DNA from: DATAAZ01 sp036259875 | GTDB taxonomy: Bacteria; Actinomycetota; Thermoleophilia; Gaiellales; Gaiellaceae | Assembly (NCBI GenBank): GCA_036259875.1 | Contig: DATAAZ010000051.1 | Location: forward strand, 1-15,365 | Length of the DNA: 15,365 nt | Direction: 5' to 3' | In this document: positions 4,561-12,223 of the stretch, piece by piece | Layout of the letters: every line of letters starts with the position of its first letter | Position numbering within the stretch: position 1 is the first letter of the stretch | Program-made: the position numbers and the translations under genes | The notes under the pieces: model-generated | Seen by the model: only the letters and a program-made list of their open reading frames with translations | What the model was told of the DNA's origin: nothing | The model's database searches: none

Positions 4561-4575
4561 CCCAGCCGAGCTGGG
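4561..4575 (-). terminator. Short hairpin directly after the coiled-coil gene
   Basis: CCCAGC (4561-4566) and GCTGGG (4570-4575) form a 6-bp stem immediately after the TAA stop of the minus-strand gene. It has a 3-base loop and no T-run, so terminator function is uncertain. Confidence 0.3.
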
Positions 4576-4848
4576 TTACCGGTCGACGTCGGGGTCGAGC
4601 TCGTCAGCCCGCTCGAGACGCGTTTGCGCCGCGCCGCGCTCCTGCCGGGCGCGCTCCGCCTGCTCCTCGGCGAGCCGTTCCCGTTCCGCCGCCCGCTGCT
4701 CCTGCGCCTGGGCCGCGCTGCGAAGCCCGCCCGCCTCCGCCCGGCGTGTCTCGAGGCGACCCTCGCGAGCCCTGCGCCCGCCGATCAGGAGCAACGCGAG
4801 CACGAGCACGACGCCCGCGATGATGAGAAGGATCACCCACCACTCCAT
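4576..4848 (-). CDS. Membrane-anchored coiled-coil protein (90 aa)
   Basis: The protein starts M-E-W-W-V-I-L-L-I-I-A-G-V-V-L-V-L-A-L-L-L-I, one uncleaved transmembrane helix at residues 3-23. It is followed by basic residues and a long charged helix of Ala, Glu, Arg and Gln (about 28-80). That helix is a strong coiled-coil candidate. The end is acidic, D-E-L-D-P-D-V-D-R. Topology is probably N-out, C-in with the coiled coil in the cytoplasm. GGAAGG lies about 7 bases before ATG 4848, supporting this start. Similar short anchored coiled-coil proteins are common in actinobacteria and lack a known role. It is divergent from the ABM-like gene across 53 bases. Confidence 0.75.
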   Translation of the reverse strand: MEWWVILLIIAGVVLVLALLLIGGRRAREGRLETRRAEAGGLRSAAQAQEQRAAERERLAEEQAERARQERGAAQTRLERADELDPDVDR

Positions 4849-4901
4849 GCGGCCTTCCTTCCAACTGCTTCTGGGCTGGAAACCTCCTAAGCTTGAGCGC
4901 G

Positions 4902-5198
4902 GTGTACGCGAGCGTGACGAGCGTCAGCGGGGGTGGCCCGCAGGTCGGCGAGACGGCGCGGATGGCGGCCGACTCGATGCGGACGTGGCTCCGCGAGTTC
5001 GACGGGTACAAGGGCCTCTACGTGCTCGCGGATCCCGAGGCCGGGTCCGCTCGGATCATGACGCTCTGGGAGAGCCGTGAGGCCGCCGAGCGAAGCGCGT
5101 GGAGCCGTGGCCAGATCCGCGAAAGGATGGTCGCGGCGGCCGGTGTCCAGCTCGACAACGTCGAGCTCCTCGAGGTCGTGCTCGAGGACCTCGTCTAG
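4902..5198 (+). CDS. ABM-type dimeric alpha/beta-barrel protein (98 aa)
   Basis: The sequence fits the antibiotic biosynthesis monooxygenase-like fold: V-Y-A-S-V-T-S-V-S-G as first strand, R-M-A-A-D-S-M-R-T-W-L as first helix, then Y-K-G-L-Y-V-L-A-D-P-E-A-G-S-A-R-I-M-T-L-W-E-S, the typical pair of strands ending in a Trp-Glu, a second helix and a last strand V-E-L-L-E-V-V. Members range from heme- or quinone-handling oxygenases to proteins with no known activity, and no substrate can be named here. GTG 4902 is preferred because relatives begin with a Tyr-Ala-x-Val strand right after the start; TTG 4893 would add three residues. No good ribosome site is visible for either. Confidence 0.7.
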   Translation: MYASVTSVSGGGPQVGETARMAADSMRTWLREFDGYKGLYVLADPEAGSARIMTLWESREAAERSAWSRGQIRERMVAAAGVQLDNVELLEVVLEDLV

Positions 5199-5228
5199 GA
5201 GCTCGGCTCGTCCGGCGCCCGAGGCGCG

Positions 5229-5260
5229 CGGCCCGCCGGACGGGCGCCCCCGGCGGGCCG
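5229..5260. terminator. Bidirectional hairpin between convergent genes
   Basis: An 11-bp perfect stem, CGGCCCGCCGG (5229-5239) with CCGGCGGGCCG (5250-5260), has a 10-base loop that is itself partly self-complementary (GGGCGCCC). It sits between the plus-strand ABM-like gene and the minus-strand SRPBCC gene, where a shared terminator is expected. No T-run is present. Confidence 0.55.
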
Positions 5261-5275
5261 GCTCCGCGGCGTCTG

Positions 5276-5776
5276 CTAGCGAAGCGAGACCGCAGTCTCC
5301 TCCAGCAGGTCGAGGGCGTCCTGAAGGCCCTCCTCCATCCCGGAGTCGATGATCGCGTCCCGGATCTCCTTGCTCGCCGCCTCGACGAGGATCGTGAGCG
5401 TCGTTCGCCCGTCCGCTTCGGTGAACGTCGCCGTGTTCAGCGTCCCGTGCTCAGCGCCCTCGTCTTGCGGGACGCCTTCGTAGATCTCGGTCGAAACGAT
5501 CCGCTCGTTGGGCACGATCTCGCGGTACTCGCCGTGAAACGCGACCTCGGTTCCGCCCTCGGCGACCATCGCGTAGCGCCACTTGCCGCCGACCCGCAGG
5601 TCGATATCGGCGACGGTCATCTCGCCGCGCTTGGCGTGCCACCAGCGCTTGACGAGCTCCGGCGTCGTGAACGCCTTGAAGACGAGATCCCTGGGCGCAT
5701 CGAACTCCCGCGTGATGAGGATCTGCACATCGGTGGGCAGCGTCACCGTTGCCGTTTCGCTACGCGTCACTCGCAT
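5276..5776 (-). CDS. SRPBCC / AHSA1-type protein (166 aa)
   Basis: The AHSA1-like START fold is seen from I-L-I-T-R-E-F-D-A-P-R-D-L-V-F-K-A-F-T-T-P-E, then W-W-H-A-K, G-G-K-W-R-Y, F-H-G-E-Y-R-E-I-V-P-N-E-R-I-V, a strand run T-T-L-T-I-L-V, and a C-terminal helix with S-G-M-E-E-G-L-Q-D-A. These proteins bind hydrophobic ligands in a helix-grip cavity; the ligand here is unknown. ATG 5776 has a strong GGAGGAAG ribosome site and lies 17 bases inside the end of the ArsR gene, so the two are co-transcribed and probably coupled. ArsR-SRPBCC pairs of this kind are widespread, the regulator controlling its partner. Confidence 0.9.
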   Translation of the reverse strand: MRVTRSETATVTLPTDVQILITREFDAPRDLVFKAFTTPELVKRWWHAKRGEMTVADIDLRVGGKWRYAMVAEGGTEVAFHGEYREIVPNERIVSTEIYEGVPQDEGAEHGTLNTATFTEADGRTTLTILVEAASKEIRDAIIDSGMEEGLQDALDLLEETAVSLR

Positions 5777-6113
5777 CTTCTTCCTCCTTCCTTTTGAGCT
5801 CTTGCAAGACGACGTCGAGCTCGTCGAAGCGGTCGGCCCACGTGCGCTCGTAGCTCTTCACCCAGTCGTGGATGGGCTTGAGCGCGCGGCCGTTCACTCG
5901 GTAGAGCCGCCGCCGCCCTTCCTCGCGCACCGTGACCACCCCGACCTCGCGAAGGACCCGTAGGTGCTTGGAGACCTGCGGCTGTGCGAGCCCGAGCGAG
6001 CGCGCGAGGTCGTTCACGGGGCGCTCGCGGCCCCCGAGCGCGTCCAGGAGCTGGCGGCGCCGGGGCTCGGCCACGGCGTTGAACGGGTCCGCTGTCGTCG
6101 CTGCCCGAGCCAC
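5760..6113 (-). CDS. ArsR-family winged-helix regulator (117 aa)
   Basis: The protein starts at GTG 6113 and reads P-F-N-A-V-A-E-P-R-R-R-Q-L-L-D-A-L, then the HTH at about 33-55 (V-N-D-L-A-R-S-L-G-L-A-Q-P-Q-V-S-K-H-L-R-V-L), and the wing V-V-T-V-R-E-E-G-R-R-R-L-Y-R-V. The N-terminal half has no Cys pair, so this is unlikely to be a metal sensor; ArsR proteins paired with SRPBCC partners usually are not. The last 17 bases overlap the SRPBCC gene. A near-consensus promoter ends seven bases before the GTG, so the message is probably leaderless. A palindrome between its -35 and -10 suggests autorepression. Confidence 0.92.
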   Translation of the reverse strand: MARAATTADPFNAVAEPRRRQLLDALGGRERPVNDLARSLGLAQPQVSKHLRVLREVGVVTVREEGRRRLYRVNGRALKPIHDWVKSYERTWADRFDELDVVLQELKRKEEEDASDA

Positions 6114-6120
6114 CGGCCAG

Positions 6121-6150
6121 AATATATATACCTATATAGGCATATGTCAA
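6121..6150 (-). promoter_or_regulatory. Promoter and operator of the ArsR-SRPBCC operon
   Basis: Read on the minus strand, -35 TTGACA (6145-6150) and -10 TATATT (6121-6126) are 18 bases apart, with seven bases to GTG 6113. The spacer holds CCTATATAGG (6131-6140), a perfect palindrome extending to 16 bases with one mismatched pair (6128-6143). A repressor bound there would block polymerase. It is also the most AT-rich stretch of the window. Confidence 0.65.
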
Positions 6151-6240
6151 CCGACGTTGTAGAACGAGGGCATGTGCCGATCGGTCGGGAGGCCCGGCGT
6201 CTCGCGCTCTCGCGTGCCGCGGCGCCGGCGGTGAGGTCGG

Positions 6241-7293
6241 ATGGCCGGCGTCGCGACTCCGTTGCTTCTGCTCCTCTTCGCAGCCGCAGCGGCCGCGACG
6301 TGGGGCGCGGGGGTCTTGCTCTCGAAGAGCACCGACGCGCTCGACGCGCGCCTCGGCCTCGGCGATGAGCTCGGCGGCATCGTTCTGCTCGCCGTCGCGG
6401 GGAGCTTGCCGGAGGTCGCGATCACCGTGTCGGCCGCGTCGCGGGGCAACCTCGACCTGGCCGCGGGCAACCTGATCGGCGGAGTCGCGGTTCAGACGAT
6501 GGTGCTCGTCCTCTGCGACTTCGCGGCCGGGCGACGGCCCTTGACGTTTCTCGTCGGGGCGCTGACGCCGGTTCTCGAGGCGAGCCTCGTCATCCTCGTC
6601 GTGGCCGGGGTCTTGATGGGCGCGCTGCTTCCTGCGTCGACCTCGATCGGGGGCGTCAGTCCCGCCTCGATCGCGATCGTCGTCGTCTGGCTCGGCGGCA
6701 TCTACGCGATCGACCGTGCTGGCAAGGATCCGCGCTGGCGCGTCTCGATGCCGGGGAGCCGACCGGGACGGCGCGACCGCCGCGAGCCGCATCGAGAGCA
6801 GCCGCATCCGTTTGCGTCGTCGTCGCTCGTCCGCGTCGCCGCGATCTTCGTGGGCGCGTGCACGGTGACGCTCGTGGCCGGCGTCGTGCTCGAGGTCGGC
6901 GGCAGCGCGCTCGCCGACCGCGCGGGCGTCAACGGCGTCATCTTCGGGGCGACGGTGCTCGCTGCCGCGACCGCGTTGCCCGAGATCAGCTCCGGAATCG
7001 CTGCCGTCCGCCTCGGCGACAACGCGCTCGCGATTGGCGACGTCTTCGGCGGCAACGCCTTCCAGGTGTGCCTTTTCCTGCTGGCGGACGTCGTCGCCGG
7101 CACGCCTGTGTTGCCGACGGCCGGCACACTGAACAGCTGGCTCGCGGCGCTCGGAATCGCGCTGAGCGCCGTCTACGCGTCGGGCGTCGTCGCGCGTCCC
7201 GAACGGAGCCGCATGCGGCTCGGTCCCGATTCGATCCTGGCGCTCGCCCTCTTCGCGCTGGGGATGGCGGGACTCGTCGTTCTGCCGCACTGA
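6241..7293 (+). CDS. CaCA-family sodium/calcium (cation/proton) exchanger-like membrane protein (350 aa)
   Basis: Two homologous alpha repeats typical of the Ca2+/cation antiporter family are visible: A-V-A-G-S-L-P-E-V-A-I-T at 51-62 with G-N-L-I-G-G at 76-81, and A-A-A-T-A-L-P-E-I-S-S-G at 241-252 with G-D-V-F-G-G-N-A-F at 266-274. The Glu in each (58 and 248) corresponds to the ion-binding acid. About ten hydrophobic helices flank a basic, hydrophilic central loop (about 160-195). The antiported ion cannot be told from the sequence. ATG 6241 has GAGG five bases upstream. It diverges from the ArsR gene, but the ArsR operator is closer to its own gene. Confidence 0.85.
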   Translation: MAGVATPLLLLLFAAAAAATWGAGVLLSKSTDALDARLGLGDELGGIVLLAVAGSLPEVAITVSAASRGNLDLAAGNLIGGVAVQTMVLVLCDFAAGRRPLTFLVGALTPVLEASLVILVVAGVLMGALLPASTSIGGVSPASIAIVVVWLGGIYAIDRAGKDPRWRVSMPGSRPGRRDRREPHREQPHPFASSSLVRVAAIFVGACTVTLVAGVVLEVGGSALADRAGVNGVIFGATVLAAATALPEISSGIAAVRLGDNALAIGDVFGGNAFQVCLFLLADVVAGTPVLPTAGTLNSWLAALGIALSAVYASGVVARPERSRMRLGPDSILALALFALGMAGLVVLPH

Positions 7294-7465
7294 ACGGTGA
7301 CGGGCGCGGCGAGGGCGCGGGGAGCGCCGCTATCCGGGACGCCGCCGCGCCGCGTCGGACGGGCGGCTCGCGCCCTGCGAGCGCCTCGACGCGAGCTCGG
7401 CGGACGACAAGGCGAGAGGGCGCTCGCGACTCGCGCCCGATCGCCGGCCCTGGCAGAGTGACGCC

Positions 7466-8026
7466 GTGGCGAAGACGCAGTACTACACGGCGACGAGCCT
7501 CGACGGGTACATCGCCGACGAGCGCAACTCGCTCGACTGGCTCTTCGACGTCGACCGCGGCGAGACGGGCGGAGATGGATTCAACGCGTTCTTCGCCGGC
7601 GTTGGAGCGATGGCGATGGGCTCGACGACGTACGAGTGGGTGCTCGAGCACGAGCGTCTGCTCGACGAGCCGGGCAGGTGGCGTGGCTGGTACGGAGACA
7701 CGCCATGCTGGGTGTTCACGCACAGGACGCTGCCGGCCGTTTCCGGTGCCGACGTCTTCTTCGTACGGGACGACGTCGGGCGGGTCCACGAGGAGATGAC
7801 GCGGGCGGCCGGGGGCAAGAATGTCTGGCTCGTCGGCGGCGGTGACCTCGTCGGGCAGTTCGCCGACGAGGGGTTGCTGGACGAGATCCTCCTCGCCGTT
7901 GCCCCCGTTACGCTTGCACGCGGAGCGCCGCTCCTCCCGCGTCGCCTGACCGCGTCGCAGCTCGAGCTCCTTGACGCCGCGCGGGAGGGGCAGTTTGCGC
8001 GCCTCACCTACCGCGTGCGGAGGTAG
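7466..8026 (+). CDS. DHFR / RibD C-terminal-like reductase family protein (186 aa)
   Basis: The fold begins T-Q-Y-Y-T-A-T-S-L-D-G-Y-I-A-D-E at 4-19, the usual first strand and loop of the dihydrofolate reductase/RibD-C superfamily. M-A-M-G-S-T-T-Y-E-W-V and W-V-F-T-H-R-T-L-P follow, then N-V-W-L-V-G-G-G-D-L-V near residue 119, the glycine-rich NADP-binding signature, and L-A-V-A-P-V-T-L-A-R-G. Members reduce pyrimidine or pterin-like substrates with NADPH; many stand-alone actinobacterial copies have no known substrate. GTG 7466 is used, with no strong ribosome site. It is not in an obvious operon: 172 bases follow the exchanger and 198 precede the radical SAM gene. Confidence 0.85.
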   Translation: MAKTQYYTATSLDGYIADERNSLDWLFDVDRGETGGDGFNAFFAGVGAMAMGSTTYEWVLEHERLLDEPGRWRGWYGDTPCWVFTHRTLPAVSGADVFFVRDDVGRVHEEMTRAAGGKNVWLVGGGDLVGQFADEGLLDEILLAVAPVTLARGAPLLPRRLTASQLELLDAAREGQFARLTYRVRR

Positions 8027-8224
8027 GCCGGCCGCCTTCCCGGTCGAACGCTTCCTCGAGCGGATGACTGCGGGCCACGCTCGCCCTGCGTTGTGGCTTG
8101 ACTCCGACGGCGGGGAGCGCGGCGCGGAGCGGCGAGCGCGTGATCGACGTGGCGACTGTCGCGTACCTGCGCTACCCGGTTACGAGAAGAACACGCGGAG
8201 GCGCTAGGCTCTTCTTAGCCGCCC

Positions 8225-9232
8225 ATGAAGTCGGCCGCGCGGACGGTGGCAAAACTCGCCCGGGGAGCGCGAATCGCTCGGATGCTCACCCGCGCCGCCG
8301 CATCCTCGAGCCACCCGGTTCTCGTGACGCTCGTCGTCACCCGACGGTGCAACCTGGCCTGCGGTTACTGCAACGAGTACGACCACGTGTCGCAGCCCGT
8401 GGCGACCGAGGCCCTCCTAGCGCGGGTCAATCGGCTTGCCGACATGGGAACGAGCATCGTCACGATCAGCGGCGGAGAACCGCTTCTCCATCCCGAGCTC
8501 GAGCTTGTCGTGTCCGAGATTCGACGCCGCGGGATGGTCGCCACTGTCATCACGAACGGCTTTCCGTTGACGGAAAGGTGGATCACGCGCCTGAACGAGG
8601 CGGGACTCGACTATCTCCAGATCTCGATCGACAACGTGAAGCCCGACGACGTGTCGAGGAAGAGCCTTGATCTCCTCGACCGCAAACTCGTCCTGCTGGC
8701 CAAGACGGCCAACTTCACGGTCAACGTGAACAGCGTGGTCGGAGCCGGCGTGGAAAACCCGGAGGAGGCGCTGGTCGTCGCCGAACGCGCCCGAGAGCTC
8801 GGGTTCTCCCCGACGATCGGAGTCATCCACGACGGCCGCGGCCAGCTGCGACCGCTGAACGATCGGCAGCGGGCGGTCTACCGAGCGATCAGGCGGCGAA
8901 GCGGAATCGGCTTCGGGCTCCTCGATCGCTTCGAGAGCAACCTGGCGGAGGGAAGACCCACGAAGTGGCGGTGCCGCGCCGGCGCGCGCTACTTCTATCT
9001 CGACGAGCACGGAGTCGTCCACTGGTGCTCCCAGCAGCGGGGCAGGCCGGGAATACCGCTCGAGCGCTACTCGCGCGAAGACATGAGGCGCGAGTACCTC
9101 CGGGAGAAGGCATGTGCGCCCATGTGCACGATCCAGTGCGTACACCGGGCCTCGCTCATGGACGAGTGGCGGCACCCCCAGTCCCGCACCGTCGCGCATG
9201 ACGGAGCGGAGATCGCGGCTTCGCGCCGGTAG
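8225..9232 (+). CDS. Radical SAM protein with C-terminal SPASM-like cysteines (335 aa)
   Basis: The radical SAM cluster motif C-N-L-A-C-G-Y-C (Cys 42, 46, 49; CX3CX2C) is followed by G-G-E-P at 83-86 and a complete partial TIM barrel (V-I-T-N-G at 108-112, Y-L-Q-I-S-I-D-N at 130-137). The C terminus has Cys at 250, 268, 297, 301 and 305, in W-R-C-R-A-G-A-R and C-A-P-M-C-T-I-Q-C, a SPASM/twitch-like site for a second iron-sulfur cluster. I recognise a conserved family of this design (N-E-Y-D-H-V-S after the cluster, C-S-Q-Q-R-G near residue 268) but know no assigned substrate. SPASM proteins often modify ribosomal peptides, yet no precursor lies beside it. ATG 8225 follows 198 bases without a gene. 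Confidence 0.85.
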   Translation: MKSAARTVAKLARGARIARMLTRAAASSSHPVLVTLVVTRRCNLACGYCNEYDHVSQPVATEALLARVNRLADMGTSIVTISGGEPLLHPELELVVSEIRRRGMVATVITNGFPLTERWITRLNEAGLDYLQISIDNVKPDDVSRKSLDLLDRKLVLLAKTANFTVNVNSVVGAGVENPEEALVVAERARELGFSPTIGVIHDGRGQLRPLNDRQRAVYRAIRRRSGIGFGLLDRFESNLAEGRPTKWRCRAGARYFYLDEHGVVHWCSQQRGRPGIPLERYSREDMRREYLREKACAPMCTIQCVHRASLMDEWRHPQSRTVAHDGAEIAASRR

Positions 9233-9237
9233 AGGCT

Positions 9238-9253
9238 CACCCCCGCCGGGGTG
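9238..9253 (+). terminator. Short hairpin after the radical SAM gene
   Basis: CACCCC (9238-9243) and GGGGTG (9248-9253) pair around a 4-base loop, six bases after the TAG stop. No T-run follows, so strength is uncertain. Confidence 0.35.
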
Positions 9254-9399
9254 TCGGCGTCGACCGAGAGCGGTTTGACCCGGCGCAACCGTTGACGACC
9301 CCCGCAGGCCGTAGCTTCGCACGGCATCGCAAAATCACTGGACGTCCGTCTGCAGTTCAATCTCTGAAGCTACTATTAGGTCGAAGCTAGATTCGGAGA

Positions 9400-11700
9400 G
9401 TGAAACTGATCGTGGAGAAGTACCTTCTCATCCCCCTGGACGACACCGTCGTCTTCCCGAACATGACGGTCACCTTGCCGCTCGAGACCGGCGAGGAGTC
9501 ACGTGTCCTGCTCGTCCCGCGCCACGAGGGTGTGTACGCGAAGGTCGGCACGATCGCGGACGTCGTCGAGAGCGGCCGCCTGCCCGGCGGCGTGCGCGTC
9601 GTGACGCTCACCGGGCTGCACCGCGCGCTGCTCCGCGCCGCTCAGACCGGCACCGGAGGGCGCCTTTACGTCGAGGTCGAAGAGCGGCCCGACGAGACGC
9701 CGCCGCCGATCAGGACCCGCGACCTCGAAACCGAGTACCGAGCAGTCGTCGAGGAGATCCTCGAGTTGCGCGAGGCCGACCCGCGGATCCGGGAGTTCCT
9801 GCGCTCGGTGACGGAGCCGGGCGCGCTTGCAGACACGGCCGCCTACTCGCCCGACCTCACGTTCGAGCAGCGTGTTCGCCTGCTCGAGACGCTCGACGTG
9901 GTCGATCGGCTGGAGCTCGCGCTCTCGCTGCAGCGCGAGCGCCTCGCTGAGCTCCAGGTGCGGCGGCGCATTCGCGACGATGTCGAGTCAGGCGCGCAGG
10001 CGCAGCAGCGCGAGTACTTCCTGCGCAAGCAGCTCGACTCGATCCGGAAGGAGCTCGGCGAGGACGAGGCGTCGGTGGTCGACGAGTACCGCCGGAAGAT
10101 CGCCGAGGCACCGATGCCTGACGAGGTACGGGAGCAGGCGGAGCGGGAGCTCGCTCGGCTTGAGCGGATGGGCGAGGCATCCGGCGAGGCGTCGATGATT
10201 CGCACCTACCTCGACTGGCTGCTCGCCGTGCCGTGGGGCGCGACCTCCGAAGAGCGGCTCGATTCGAAGCTTGCGCGCGAGATTCTCGATGCCGACCACG
10301 CCGGGCTCGAGGACGTGAAGGCGCGAATCGTCGAGTACCTCGCGGTCCGCAAGCTGCGGCAGGAGCGAGGCATCGCAGAGGACAAGCGTTCGGGCGCGAT
10401 TCTCACGCTCATCGGCCCGCCCGGTACCGGCAAGACGTCGATCGGGGAGTCGATCGCGCGCGCGCTGAACCGCGAATTCGTACGGATGTCGCTCGGTGGC
10501 GTCCGGGACGAAGCCGAGATCCGCGGCCACCGCCGCACCTACATCGGCGCGCTCCCCGGGCGGCTCGTGCGCGCCCTCCGCGACGCCGGGACGATGAACC
10601 CGGTCATCATGCTCGACGAGGTCGACAAGGTCGGCGCCGACTGGCGCGGCGATCCTTCGGCTGCGCTCCTGGAGGTGCTCGATCCGGCGCAGAACCACTC
10701 CTTCCGCGATCACTACCTCGATGTCGAGCTCGACCTTTCGCAGGTCGTGTTCATCGCGACCGCGAACGTCGCGGAAACGATCCCCGGGCCCCTGCTCGAC
10801 CGGATGGAGGTCATCCGTTTCGACGGCTACACCGTCGACGAGAAGGTCGCGATCGCGCGCGGCTACCTGTGGCCGCGGCAGCGTGAGCGCAACGGCCTGC
10901 GCGAGGACGAGGTCGAGATCACCGACGAGCTGATTCAGATGGTCGTGGCCGAGTACACGCGCGAGGCAGGGGTGCGCCAGCTCGAGCGCGAGCTCGGGAA
11001 GCTGCTGCGAAAGACGGCGACGCAGATCGCCTCCGGCGACGCTGCTCCGCCGATCGCGGTCGACGAGGCGCTCGTGCGCGAGGCGCTCGGGCGCCAGCGC
11101 TTCTGGCAGGAGTCGGCGGAGCGCACCGCCGTGCCCGGCGTCGCAACCGGCCTTGCCGTCACTGGGACGGGGGGCGAAGTTCTCTTCATCGAGGCGACGC
11201 GCATGGACGGTGAGGACCGGCTGACGTTGACCGGTCAGCTCGGCGACGTGATGAAGGAGTCGGCGCAGATCGCGCTGTCATGGGTGCGCGCACACGCCGA
11301 CGAGCTCGACCTCCGTCCCGACGACCTCCGCGGCCACTCGTTCCACCTCCACGTGCCGGCGGGGGCGATTCCGAAGGACGGCCCGAGCGCGGGCATCGCG
11401 ATGACGACCGCTCTCGCGTCGCTGCTGACGAGACGGCCCGTCAAGCACACCGTCGGAATGACCGGCGAAGTGACGCTCCAGGGACGCGTCCTCCCGATCG
11501 GAGGCCTGAAGCAGAAGGTCCTCGCCGCGCACGCGGCCGGATTGACCGAGGTCGTCATCCCGGAGCGCAACCGTGCCGACCTCGAGGACGTCCCCGAGGA
11601 CGTCCGCGAGGCGATCACGTTCCATCCGGTCCTCAGCATCGACGAGGTTCTCGAGCTCGCGCTCGAGCCGGCGCAGGACCATGCGTTGCAGGCGGCGTGA
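9400..11700 (+). CDS. lon: ATP-dependent Lon protease (766 aa)
   Basis: All three Lon parts are complete. The N-terminal substrate-recognition domain covers about 1-280. The AAA+ module has Walker A G-P-P-G-T-G-K-T-S at 339-347 and Walker B V-I-M-L-D-E at 402-407. The protease domain has P-K-D-G-P-S-A-G-I with catalytic Ser663 and G-G-L-K-Q-K-V-L with Lys706, spaced 43 residues as in E. coli Lon. It degrades misfolded and regulatory cytosolic proteins using ATP. The total is close to the usual 770-810. GTG 9400 starts the protein with M-K-L-I-V-E-K-Y-L-L-I-P-L; the GGAG four bases upstream is too close to be a normal ribosome site, so the message may be nearly leaderless. The last 20 bases overlap the HxlR gene. 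Confidence 0.97.
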   Translation: MKLIVEKYLLIPLDDTVVFPNMTVTLPLETGEESRVLLVPRHEGVYAKVGTIADVVESGRLPGGVRVVTLTGLHRALLRAAQTGTGGRLYVEVEERPDETPPPIRTRDLETEYRAVVEEILELREADPRIREFLRSVTEPGALADTAAYSPDLTFEQRVRLLETLDVVDRLELALSLQRERLAELQVRRRIRDDVESGAQAQQREYFLRKQLDSIRKELGEDEASVVDEYRRKIAEAPMPDEVREQAERELARLERMGEASGEASMIRTYLDWLLAVPWGATSEERLDSKLAREILDADHAGLEDVKARIVEYLAVRKLRQERGIAEDKRSGAILTLIGPPGTGKTSIGESIARALNREFVRMSLGGVRDEAEIRGHRRTYIGALPGRLVRALRDAGTMNPVIMLDEVDKVGADWRGDPSAALLEVLDPAQNHSFRDHYLDVELDLSQVVFIATANVAETIPGPLLDRMEVIRFDGYTVDEKVAIARGYLWPRQRERNGLREDEVEITDELIQMVVAEYTREAGVRQLERELGKLLRKTATQIASGDAAPPIAVDEALVREALGRQRFWQESAERTAVPGVATGLAVTGTGGEVLFIEATRMDGEDRLTLTGQLGDVMKESAQIALSWVRAHADELDLRPDDLRGHSFHLHVPAGAIPKDGPSAGIAMTTALASLLTRRPVKHTVGMTGEVTLQGRVLPIGGLKQKVLAAHAAGLTEVVIPERNRADLEDVPEDVREAITFHPVLSIDEVLELALEPAQDHALQAA

Positions 11701-11992
11701 CCCGGTTCCCGAGGCGGTCCGCCGCGCGGCGGACCTCCTCGAACGGCGCTGGACGCTCTCGATCCTCTACGCGTCGGTGGAAGGGTCAGCGCGCTTCAAT
11801 GAATTCCGCGAGGCGCTCGGGCGCGTCCCACCCGCGACGCTGGCGACGCGCCTGGGGGAGCTCGTCGACGCCGGGCTGCTTGAGCGGTGCGTCCTCGATA
11901 CGCGTCCGCCCGCAGTCGAGTACCGGCTGACGACGCTCGGCAGGCGGTTCGAGCCGGTCGTCCGCGCGCTCGCGCGCTGTACGCGCCCGTAG
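11681..11992 (+). CDS. HxlR-type winged-helix regulator (103 aa)
   Basis: From ATG 11681, the body reads V-R-R-A-A-D-L-L-E-R-R-W-T-L-S-I-L-Y, then R-F-N-E-F-R-E-A-L-G-R-V-P-P-A-T-L-A-T-R-L-G-E-L-V-D-A-G-L-L-E-R, then V-E-Y-R-L-T-T-L-G-R-R-F-E-P-V. This is the core HxlR order: helix 1 with a W-T-L, the F-N-E-F-R motif, recognition helix and wing. Some HxlR proteins carry a redox-sensing Cys before helix 1; here Cys3 is near but not clearly equivalent. The start lies inside the end of lon (20-base overlap), with AGGA close upstream, so the two are probably coupled. Ligand and target are unknown. Confidence 0.8.
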   Translation: MRCRRRDPVPEAVRRAADLLERRWTLSILYASVEGSARFNEFREALGRVPPATLATRLGELVDAGLLERCVLDTRPPAVEYRLTTLGRRFEPVVRALARCTRP

Positions 11993-12223
11993 CGCTGCCG
12001 CGACGCTCATCGACGCCGAGTCACCGTTCTCGCTCCCCGCTGATCCGAGCGCGTCGCCACCATCGCTCGCGTCTCAACGCGTGCTGCACCCGTGATTGTC
12101 TCGTTTGGCTACGCCGTCGCCGTCCCGCAGCGGCTCGGAGGCTCGACGCTCGGCGCCTTGCATCCACTGAGTCCTGCTCCGAGGAGAATGTCCATGTGCG
12201 GTCGACGATGATGGGAGAAAACC

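Noticed and set aside
5767..7290. 507-residue minus-strand frame
   Set aside because: It is Asp/Arg/His-rich, opposite the CaCA exchanger with its two alpha repeats, and overlaps ArsR in another frame; a GC-driven shadow.
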